A stretch of 14,488 nt of DNA from Bacteroidales bacterium (lineage in GTDB: Bacteria; Bacteroidota; Bacteroidia; Bacteroidales; Paludibacteraceae): contig CAAGDU010000186.1 in assembly GCA_900768725.1 (NCBI GenBank), positions 1 through 14,488 on the forward strand, in the 5' to 3' direction. The position numbers and the translations under genes are program-made. The notes under the pieces were generated by a model. The model saw only the letters and a list, made by a program, of their open reading frames with translations. It had not been told where the DNA came from and made no database searches. This document shows positions 1 through 8,400 of this stretch, piece after piece. Every line of letters begins with the position of its first letter. Position 1 is the first letter of the stretch.

Positions 1-5
1 CGCTC

Positions 6-42
6 ATAATTCATAATTCATAATTCATAATTCATAATTCAT
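6..42. repeat. 7-nt tandem repeat (ATAATTC), 5 copies
   Basis: Five perfect copies of ATAATTC (6-40) plus two further bases, ending 6 nt before the first start codon. The same heptamer, in the opposite orientation (AATTATG), recurs at 13975-13995 after another gene. It fills the spacer upstream of the dipeptidase gene. No promoter or ribosome binding site can be seen there, so the promoter probably lies left of the window. Confidence 0.95.
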
Positions 43-48
43 CCCCCC

Positions 49-759
49 ATGAGAACCCTACCTTTCGCTATAACTCTCTTGCTCTGCACCCTATGCGCGT
101 GCAACAGCCCGAAGACCACTGACCAAACAGCCCCGTGCAGCCAACTGCCCGAGGGCTTTGTGCTACTCACCGACATCGTCCCTGATGCCGTCTTGGAGAT
201 TCGCTACTATTCCACCTACAACTTCGTGGGCACGCGCATAGAGGGCTACGAAGCCCCTGTGGCTATCCTCACCCGCGAGGCAGCGGAGTCGCTCAAGCAG
301 GTGAACGACGACCTGAACCGACAGGGCTATCGTATCAAGGTTTACGACACCTACCGCCCGCAGACGGCGGTCAACCACTTCATCCGCTGGGCGGAGCAGT
401 TGGGCGACACGCTGACCAAGGCGGCGTTCTACCCCGAGGTGGACAAGTCCGTCCTCTTTGACGAGGGCTATATCTGCGCCCGCTCAGGGCATAGCCGCGG
501 CTCCACCATCGACCTCACGCTGATAGACTTCCGCTCGGGCAAAGAGGTGGATATGGGCGGCGTGTTCGACTATTTCGGCGAACTCTCCCATCCCGACTAC
601 GAGCACATCACGCCTGAGCAGAAGGCGAACCGTCTCATCCTGCGCAATGCTATGTTGCGTCATGGTTTCCTCCCGCTCGACACCGAGTGGTGGCACTTCA
701 CCCTCAGCAACGAACCCTATCCCGACACCTACTTCGACTTCCCCGTAACGTGTCATTAA
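49..759 (+). CDS. VanX-like D-Ala-D-Ala dipeptidase (M15D), predicted lipoprotein
   Basis: This is a 236-residue zinc dipeptidase of the M15D (VanX/DdpX) family, expected to hydrolyse D-alanyl-D-alanine. Seen in the sequence: a YDTYRP segment at residues 99-104 holding the conserved family Arg (R103); SGHSRGSTID at 146-155, matching SxHxxGxxxD with zinc ligands H148 and D155; and EWWH at 213-216, giving the catalytic Glu E213 and the third zinc ligand H216. All catalytic positions are present. The N-terminus is a signal peptide ending L-C-A-C with Cys18 as probable lipidation site, so the enzyme is expected in the envelope. Envelope forms are usually taken to act in peptidoglycan turnover or D-Ala recycling. 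No vanH/vanA-type ligase or dehydrogenase is adjacent, so a role in glycopeptide resistance is not supported. The ATG at 49 is chosen because it gives the complete signal peptide. No Shine-Dalgarno is seen, as is usual in Bacteroidota. Confidence 0.92.
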   Translation: MRTLPFAITLLLCTLCACNSPKTTDQTAPCSQLPEGFVLLTDIVPDAVLEIRYYSTYNFVGTRIEGYEAPVAILTREAAESLKQVNDDLNRQGYRIKVYDTYRPQTAVNHFIRWAEQLGDTLTKAAFYPEVDKSVLFDEGYICARSGHSRGSTIDLTLIDFRSGKEVDMGGVFDYFGELSHPDYEHITPEQKANRLILRNAMLRHGFLPLDTEWWHFTLSNEPYPDTYFDFPVTCH

Positions 760-766
760 CGTGCAA

Positions 767-990
767 ACATTTTAACATATAAAACATTCTTAACGTATAA
801 TTAACGTATAATTAACCATTAATTTTTCATTGCGCAGCACAGACATTTTAACATATAATTATTCGTATAATTAACCTTATAATTGCAAATCAGAATGAAA
901 ATAATTAATGAATAATTACACGGGAATGCTTGCATCCCGATAAATCGGGATTATATGTTAAAAAAGAACGATAATTATATATGTTAAAAA
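767..990. repeat. AT-rich spacer with nested direct and inverted repeats
   Basis: The 248-nt spacer 760-1007 holds no gene. ACATTTTAACATATAA occurs exactly at 767-782 and 843-858. The inner 13-mer TTTTAACATATAA reappears as its reverse complement at 951-963, and almost perfectly at about 978-990. CGTATAATTAAC occurs at 794-805, 805-816 and 864-875, the first two in tandem with an 11-nt period. The layout (forward copies left, inverted copies right) could be a regulatory region or a small decayed inverted-repeat element. No Bacteroidota -33/-7 promoter match was found here. Confidence 0.75.
921..951. repeat. Palindrome ATCCCGATAAATCGGGAT with an alternative hairpin
   Basis: ATCCCGATAAATCGGGAT (934-951) is a perfect palindrome of the TCCCGA...TCGGGA type found several times in this window. 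Its left arm can also pair with CGGGAATGC at 921-929, forming a second hairpin (921-939, one bulged A). The two hairpins share bases 934-939 and exclude each other. It lies about 57 nt upstream of the acyltransferase start. There is no U-tract on the + strand, so it does not look like a terminator for that direction. Confidence 0.6.
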
Positions 991-1007
991 GTAATTCGTA
1001 AATCCAA

Positions 1008-2195
1008 ATGGCATCCCGCAATCTCACATACGATGTGGTAAAAGGTCTCGGTATCCTGCTGGTGATCTTTGCCCATTTCTCCAGTCATTGGCAGATAGAG
1101 AACATCTTTTTTTCTTTTCACATGCCGCTGTTTATCTTGGTGGCAGGCTTGCTCGATAAGGGCGATGCGCATATACAGGACTTCGGCAAACGCACGCGGC
1201 AGAACGCGTGGCGGTTGCTGGTACCCTATTTCGGCACCCTTATCTATATGTGCCTCATCTCGTGGATATGGGATGCGTGTACCGGGGACGCGGGCGTCTC
1301 GCCCGCGGAAGGTATCGTGGCTTCCCGCAACCGCCTGCCGCTGGTGCGTCTTGCCGTCAGCACGGGCGATTTCTACGCCACCCCCTATGGTGAAGCATGG
1401 TGCGGACCGCTGTGGTTCCTCTTCGCGCTCTTCATTGCCCGCGAACTCTTTTTCCTGCTCCGTTGCGGCATCAAAAACCCCTATATGGTCTTGCTGGTCT
1501 GCACCGCGCTGTCTTTCACGGCAAGCGTGCTCTACCCTCTGGCGGCACCCATGGCGTGGAACCCGTTGCCCGGGATAGGCATGCTTATCTTCTATGCCAT
1601 CGGCTGGTTTGCGCACCAGAGGCGTATCCCCGCCATTGCTAAAGTGCTGAGTATCATCGCATGGCTCGCCGTCCTCTATTGGTATCTTTGGGGCGGTGCG
1701 CCTGCCCATTTGGATATGCGCACCTGCCATGCCAACGCCTTGGAGGTGCTCGGCGCTTGCGGCGGGTCGCTCCTGCTCTACGGTTTCTGCCGTTACCTCC
1801 TCTCGGCATTAGAGGAAGTGCAGACATGGTGCAACCGACAAATTTGTAAATTTGAAAATCCCGACAAGTCGGGACAAGTTCCGAAAATTTGTAAATTGCC
1901 ACACGGCATCAAGATCCCTCCTGCACCGTTCTGGACTTGGTGCGGCAGGAACTCCTTGCTGATTCTCTGCGTGCATAGTTTCGACTTGGTAACCAACAAG
2001 TTCGCCTTTATCATGGATTGGACAACAACTCTCTCTCCGTGGCTGGCTACGCTGGACAGCGCATGGCTCGCCATCCTCCGCGCGGGCATCACTCTGCTTG
2101 TGGCGCTGCTGATAGACTTGGGCTTGCACCTCTTCTACCTTCTCCGCGACCGCCTCTTCCCCAACAACTTAGAACACGTACCGCAAAGCATATAA
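1008..2195 (+). CDS. Acyltransferase-3 family membrane protein (COG3594-like)
   Basis: A 395-residue polytopic inner-membrane protein of the acyltransferase-3 family, close in style to COG3594 (fucose 4-O-acetylase and relatives), which O-acylate sugars or envelope glycans. The N-terminal pattern NLTYDVVKGLGILLVIFAHF (residues 5-24) followed by FHMPLFILVAG matches the family, with H23 as the conserved first-helix His. PLWFLFALFIARELFFLL is the typical mid-protein helix, and CGRNSLLILCVHSF near residue 310-325 matches the conserved C-terminal segment. About ten membrane helices can be counted by eye. The substrate cannot be told. Two stretches look foreign: residues 92-101 (TGDAGVSPAE) and about 277-297 (containing NPDKSGQV). 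Both are encoded by palindromic repeat elements that also occur elsewhere in the window, and both fall in loops between helices. No Shine-Dalgarno is seen. The stop is followed directly by a composite repeat with a terminator hairpin. Confidence 0.85.
   Translation: MASRNLTYDVVKGLGILLVIFAHFSSHWQIENIFFSFHMPLFILVAGLLDKGDAHIQDFGKRTRQNAWRLLVPYFGTLIYMCLISWIWDACTGDAGVSPAEGIVASRNRLPLVRLAVSTGDFYATPYGEAWCGPLWFLFALFIARELFFLLRCGIKNPYMVLLVCTALSFTASVLYPLAAPMAWNPLPGIGMLIFYAIGWFAHQRRIPAIAKVLSIIAWLAVLYWYLWGGAPAHLDMRTCHANALEVLGACGGSLLLYGFCRYLLSALEEVQTWCNRQICKFENPDKSGQVPKICKLPHGIKIPPAPFWTWCGRNSLLILCVHSFDLVTNKFAFIMDWTTTLSPWLATLDSAWLAILRAGITLLVALLIDLGLHLFYLLRDRLFPNNLEHVPQSI
1281..1308. repeat. Palindromic element (ACCGGGGACG type) inside the acyltransferase gene
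   Basis: Begins ACCGGGGACG and continues with GCGGGCG-TCT-CGCCCGC, a 7-bp stem with a 3-nt loop. The reverse complement of the same element, differing at one base in the core, lies between genes at 13221-13249. A relative with the same first ten bases but different stem arms is at 11874-11901. Here it is translated in frame as TGDAGVSPA. Flanks show no convincing target duplication. Confidence 0.8.
1838..1898. repeat. Palindrome flanked by AATTTGTA-type repeats, inside the acyltransferase gene
   Basis: The palindrome TCCCGAC-AA-GTCGGGA (1859-1874) is followed by CAAGTT. It is bracketed on both sides by ATTTGTAAATTTG-type sequence (1841-1854 and 1886-1898), the same 8-nt repeat that fills the spacer at 12565-12596. 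The 24 nt at 1857-1880 match 12291-12314 in the giant gene with a single difference. It is translated as NPDKSGQV (residues 284-291) with lysine/isoleucine-rich flanks, in a loop before the conserved C-terminal helix. Confidence 0.85.
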
Positions 2196-2196
2196 T

Positions 2197-2340
2197 AAAG
2201 GATTAAGGCTGAAGGATATAGGATTGATGATTAATTGCCTTGGTATGTGAAGTTCCCCGCCCTAACCCCCTCCCTATAAGTGGGGAGGGGTGTTTTAAGT
2301 TAAAACTATTTAGTCTTTCTTTATCCTTAATCTTTCATCC
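2197..2340. repeat. Composite intergenic repeat: 7-mers, GC palindrome, 14-nt box, 7-mers
   Basis: Starts directly after the acyltransferase stop. From left to right: degenerate AGGATTA heptamers (about 2199-2233), a spacer, a C-rich/G-rich palindromic block (2254-2290), TGTTTTAAGTTAAAA, the box CTATTTAGTCTTTC (2306-2319), then heptamers of the ATCCTTA type facing the other way (2323-2340). The same parts in the same order, in opposite orientation, lie inside the giant gene at 12024-12165. The two ends are therefore inverted relative to each other, as in a miniature inverted-repeat element. Confidence 0.8.
2267..2296 (+). terminator. Probable intrinsic terminator after the acyltransferase gene
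   Basis: CCCCTCCC (2267-2274) pairs with GGGAGGGG (2283-2290) around an 8-nt loop, followed by TGTTTT. The GC-only stem with a short T tract 72 nt after the stop codon fits an intrinsic terminator. The hairpin is also the palindromic core of the composite repeat, so the element may have brought the terminator with it. Confidence 0.6.
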
Positions 2341-2361
2341 AAAGAAAGTCTTTTATCTTTC

Positions 2362-2404
2362 TTTCTCAAAAAAATAGCATTTTCTTTGTTTTTCTCAAAA
2401 AAAT
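2362..2404. repeat. 14-nt direct repeat overlapping the giant gene's promoter
   Basis: TTTCTCAAAAAAAT occurs exactly at 2362-2375 and 2391-2404, 29 nt apart. The second copy lies in the spacer of the promoter 2385-2415. The A7 tracts could bend DNA or form part of an operator. This is position-based inference. Confidence 0.55.
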
Positions 2405-2415
2405 TAGTATCTTTG
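2385..2415 (+). promoter_or_regulatory. Bacteroidota sigma-ABfr-type promoter of the giant gene
   Basis: TTTG at 2385-2388 and TATCTTTG at 2408-2415 match the -33 and -7 elements (TTTG and TAnnTTTG) with a 19-nt spacer. Transcription would start near 2420 and leave a 5' leader of about 60-65 nt before the ATG at 2484. The leader begins GCGGCGGTTTTATG and can form a small hairpin (GGCGG 2417-2421 with CCGCC 2435-2439). Confidence 0.75.
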
Positions 2416-2483
2416 CGGCGGTTTTATGCTTATCCCGCCAAGTTGGGGCATACTTAGCGATATCATCTTAAACACAACATATT

Positions 2484-5400
2484 ATGAAAAAACGTTTCTT
2501 CTTTTTGTGCGTTGCCATGTTGGTGGCATGCTTTGCAGCCATGGCAGACAACACATGGTTCAATGAGAGTCGCAACTTCTCTGCCTACTCCTTAGGGCAG
2601 GGCAAAGTGCATGTGAAAGTGTTGGTGTTTGCTCGCGGTAGCACTAACAACCACTGGGCTACCAACAAAGACGGTGGTACGTATGTGTATGCTTTGTACA
2701 ATGGGCAACAGATTAAGGCGCTGGAGTACCAAGGCGATAACGACAAGAACTGCAAAAACGACCATAAAGGCTGGGTAAAGTTCAAGGTACTAAATGGTAC
2801 TGTAATTGTGACGAACCCCTACGATGGCGACAAGTCCGTATCGTATCCGGCATCGAATACAGATATAGAACTTTACCTATCGCGCACGGGTGAGCACAAC
2901 ACGCCCACTTATTTGGAGTTTGACTGGTACCCGCCCAGTTCATTGGACAACAAGACCTATATCTTGCATGCCAACGTTACCGATACGCGTAAGTATGGGA
3001 ATACATATCATCATGATTGGAATTTAGGGCAATTCTCCGGCAGCGATATACAAGCACCGATGCTTTTTCAACCCGTGTTTTATAGCGTGGGCGACAACGG
3101 CGTAGGCGGACTCGGCAAAGTGGCAGTGCCTTACGTAGTGTATCAGCAGCCGAAGAGTTACACCATGTCCACAACGGGGAAAACGCAGTACGAATGCAGT
3201 GAGCGGGCAGGGCAATTATTGGTGATGACTAAGGATACCGTACAATATGAGTTCTATGCGGATTTTACCATCGTCCGCGAAGACCAAACAACCACCATAG
3301 CAACATCGAACAAGATTACCATACCCGCTTTCCACCGTATCTATGATTTCAAAGTCTTACCATACAAGAATGAAAAAGGCAAACAAGAAGGTGCAAAGAC
3401 CACACTTTCTTGGACGCTGAAGACACCTTGGGCGAACGACGTGATGCCCACGGATATGTTCCAGATTCAGCGTGCTTACCATTCTGACTTCTCCGATGCC
3501 GAGACCATGATACTCATACCATACGAGTTAGGAAAAGGCACCTACGAGTGGGTGGACGATACCGAAGGCGCCATACTCAACACGCGAACAGATACCACCG
3601 ATACCAAAATCTACTACCGCGTGAACCGCGCCTCCACCACCAACTGGGGGTATGCTGACCATGACTGGGTAGCCGATACTTTTATTGTCAAATCCAACTA
3701 CTTACCCGTCTTCGATGCCGGCAAGTGCACCTACCGCAAAGCCGATGATTTTCAAGAAACAAGGCGCGTTCTTTTCTCCTTGCAAACAAAGAAAGACGAT
3801 ACGAATAGCCAATCCTTCTACTGGGATGAACGCGCATCCATACGTCTGCGCAAACGGGCAATCTCTGCTGTGGATACCGTTTTCACAGAGTTGGTCTTCC
3901 CCGGTTCAATGATGCAGACTTTGTCCGACAGCACGTATAGCATCACTTTTGAAGACATGGCGGACATCTCTTGCTGCCGCTACGAGTACGAAGTGCTTAT
4001 TGACGACAGCCAAAGTCTGTTGAAGATTGCGTCTGATGACAAATCACGCAATCCGCTGAAGTTGAACACCTTAGACCTCTACTACACCGACGCGGCTTCC
4101 ATCGCCGCATTCCGCGTGTCGGACGGACTATATCCCGACCATATCCTTCTACAATGGAACCAGACGACAGGCAGCGTGGACTCCATCTATGTATATAGGA
4201 CTACATCCAACATAAGGGTACTTGAGGAGATTGCCTGTTTAGCAGGACAAAACTACTATATCGATACCGATGTTGTACCCGATTCGCTTTATTACTATGT
4301 CTTGAAGGCTTCCTATCTCTGCGGCGGTGAGCGTCAAACGCACTACTCTCAAACTCAAAGTGGCAGTCTGTCGCCCTACGGCTGTATCCGCGGGCGTATC
4401 ACCTACCCCAACGGCACGGGCAACGCCAGCGTAACCGTGCGGGCAGAGCCCTCCCCCGCACCCAAGACAGAGGCAGTGCACTACCTATATGCACACCCTA
4501 CTACACGAGTTGATAATCATACAGATAGCCGCGTCTCCCTAAGCGGCGACTTCTCCATCCAAATGATGGTCAAAGACTCCAACCTCACCATCGTTAGCGG
4601 GGAGGGACACCCGCTGCTGCGAAGTTCTGACGAAACCTTTCGCCTCGAACTCAACAAAGACACCACGGCGTTATCCGATGACAGCACCTCCCGACACGTC
4701 AACTACACCCTCCGCTTCATCATGGGCAACGAGACACGACTACTCAACTTAAACAACGAAAATAACGAAAATAACGAAAATAACGTTTTCAGTCTCACCC
4801 TCACCTACTGCGCCCACACGCAGACGGTAACTCTCTACCGCGATGCGCAGCAGACCGCTACCGCCACGATGCCCCTCCATATCCTGAATAGCCAATTGCG
4901 CTTCAACTGCCCCTATCAGAGCAGCCCCGTCTCCTCCTACGGCGTAGGCATTGACGAAGCGCGTATCTTCCACCGTGTGCTCTCCCAAGACGACATCCGC
5001 ACCTACTCGCGCCATGCTTTGGCAGGCGATGAGTCCGGACTGATACTCTACTACAAGTTCGACATGCTGCCCACGACCGGGGCATTTATCCCAAATATGG
5101 CGAAGACGCAAAGTACGGACGGCAACGGGCTGATGACGGAGAACAACAAACTCTGGTGCAGCACGGAACCTACCAAATCCTATAACGATGTTTTCCTCCC
5201 CGGCGACCTCATCAACCGCTTTGAGGCTCTCACCGACGAGAGCGGCAACTATGTATTGGCGGGCATACCCTTTGCCAACGGCATCACCTACAGCGTTACC
5301 CCCACGGCGCAACACGGCACCTTCCATTACAACGGCACTTCCTCCGCCTCCGCCACCATCACCCTCGGCAACACCCGCCCCGAAGCCGCCGGCGTGGACT

Positions 5401-8400
5401 TCGTGAACACCGACGCCGTGCGCTTCAGCGGCAGAATACTCTACGAACGCTCCACCATTCCCGTGAAGGGCGTGCACTTCTTGGTGAACGGCGTACTTGC
5501 CACCGACGCCACAGGCAACCCCGTAGAGACCAACGAGAGCGGTAACTTCCAGTTTGAGTTACCCAAAGCGCCGATACGGGTGCAGGCAGTGAAAGACGGG
5601 CACTGGTTTGCCAACGACGGCTACCTGATTCTCAATGGCGACACCCTCTTCCAGCCTTCCGACAACATCGACGGCGTGCGCTTCTACGACCAAACGAAGG
5701 TACGCCTCATCGGGCGCATAGCCGGTGGCAACGACCAAGGATTGCTCCCCTTGGGCTTCGGACTGAGCCGCAACAACTTAGGCGACAGCATCTGCATGGT
5801 GCTGGAGTTGGAGGGCGACAACGCGGCGCAGATAGTCTTCGACCCTTTAGATAAGACTCTCAACCGCATCGACACCACTATCGTCCATGCCATTGACACC
5901 ACACAGCATACCGCCATCTCCTTGCAGAGCAAGCGGATAATGATTTACCCCGACCAAACCTCGGGCGAGTTCTTTGCCGACCTCTTCCCCGTGAAGTACA
6001 AAGTAACCCAACTGACCGCACAGGGCTACAGCACGCTCACCAACGAGAAGACCGCCATGCAGGTCATCGACCTCACCAACAAACTCGATAGCCAATGCAA
6101 TGTCGTGTCCGGGTACGCCCCGACCAATCGGGACTATACAGGCAAACAGCAAGACACGCTGCGCGTTGCCTTCCACGACACCTTCCGCCATATCTACCAT
6201 AGCCAAGTATCCGTTACGCCCGTACAGAGCCTCTACGGCATGGAGTTAGGCTATTTCGGCGTGGAGCGCATCGCCGTGCAGCGATGGGATGGTACAGCGG
6301 AGCCCCAATCGGTAGTCCTTGCGCAAGACGATGGCTCATATAGTTACTTGTTTGGCAAACCTATCTTCACCGAAGGTAAATACACTTTCAATATCTACGC
6401 GCACGAGGACTATTACTACAATGGCGACCGCACTATGGGCAAGCACGACCGCGTGATGCTCCACGAGGGCGAGGTGAAAGTCTATAACGGCATGCACTCC
6501 AATACCGAGGTGCTGACGGGCACGCTGGATAAAGACGGTGTCTGCCGCAACTTGGTGCTCCGCGCGGATTACCCCACCTACACCCGCGTGGACGAAGACG
6601 CGGCTCGCAGCATACAAGTCTCCGTAACCTATGAGCGGGAGTCTTACACCACCGAGCCTTTGCAGGTGCTGGTGTTTGCCGACCGACGCGAAGGCACCGA
6701 GACGGTAACCGCCACCACGGCAGACATCGCTCTCTACGACATCTTGCGCGACCCGCCTGGCTCCGGCAGTTTCTCCACGCTCAGCGCTGGAGCACGGTAC
6801 TCGTCATCTTCTTCTTGGAACGTATCATTTACAGGGGGAGTAACCATATCCCCTTCGTATGGACCGTCTTATTCCGGCTTCGTAGGGGCAGTAATGGGTG
6901 CCCCGGGGGTAATGTCAGGACAAATGATTTCTACGAGTAGTACTACGCCTTTCTCAATCCCCCTTGTCTTCAATGGAGCATGGAGCAAGGAATTCAGTTA
7001 TTCTTATTCCACCAGCGAGACGATTCGCACGGGTAGCGATGCCTATCATGTAGGACCTATGGCGGATTTATACATAGGAGCCGTTGAAAATCTATATATA
7101 TCCACCTGCCACGGTATGGCAATAGTGGACTCGCTGACTTATGTATCTATGGCGGCGCAAGAGAAGGACGGCACCATGCACCATGTGGCCACCGCACGCG
7201 ATCAAGAAAAGAAACTTATACACCTTGTCGTAGCACCCAAGATAGCCTTGGACATGGTGCAGGAAGCCACCTTCTGCTATACGCAAGAGCATATCCTCTC
7301 CACGGTGATTCCTAAGTTAGTTGCCCAACGCAATGCACTCGTATTGTGCGTGGACTCAACGGCGGCGCAAGATAAAGCCAATCGTGAAAACAAACGTATC
7401 TATTACTCGCTCGTTTCGCCCGATAGTCCTGATTTTGCTTTGTATCCTGACTCCACGTACAAGTGGAAAGACCCGAAAAAGAGTAATGGAATAGCTACAG
7501 ATAGCGTGGCAGGTATCAACCGTACTATCCTCGCATGGATAAATCTGATTGCAAAAAATGAAAAAGAGAAAATTAATGCACAATATGGTGGTGAAAAACA
7601 CACCTATTCTGTGGCTGGTGGCACATCGGTAACCTACTCCGAGACCATTGATTACGGAAACAAATTTAGCAACCAACCAATGAGCGGCTTTCAGAATGGA
7701 GGTATTTCGGGAAGATTAAGTAAAGCATTTGGAGAGTCATTAACGGAGACTATAACTCGTCTTATAGCAGACGCATATCGGAACGCAGATAATGATGCTG
7801 CAATTACAGTCCAAAGTTTAGTACCGGGAAACCAGTTCAAGTTGGTCTTTCAACCTGTCTTAAATTTGGATTTCAAGCAAACTTATGGAAATTCGGAGTA
7901 CCAATCGCGCACCTATGGTTACACTCTCTCGCCCGATACGTATGGATATATGGATGTAGAGGTGCTTCGGGTGAAGGATACGATAAGCGCATTCTTCCAG
8001 GATTCGCAGCAAGGACTAAGTGATGCTTCCGGCAAAAGCAATAAGAAATTGCAGACGTACAGCAGTTTCATCTTCCGCCAGTTGGCTGGTGCCAGCCGTT
8101 GCCCGTGGGAGGATGCCGACTCCACGCTCTTCTACCAGCCCGGTACGCCGCTGGGCAATGTAACCGCACGCTTGGAGAACCCGCAGATAACCATCGCACA
8201 GCGCGAGATAAGCAATGTGCCTGCCGACCAACGCGCCATCTTCCAAATCGCCCTCAGCAACGAGCAGACCTACGATATGGGATTGGGTGTGGCCACCCTG
8301 CCGTTTGAACTGTCGGTTATGCCGGGCAGCAACCCCAACGGACTCAAGATAACCATAGACGGCCAACCCCTCACATCGGCTCCTTTATCCATCGCTATCC

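Noticed and set aside
49..759. Vancomycin resistance (vanX of a van operon)
   Set aside because: The family match is to VanX-like dipeptidases in general. No vanH, vanA/B-type ligase or VanRS-type regulators are in the window, and the protein is a predicted envelope lipoprotein.
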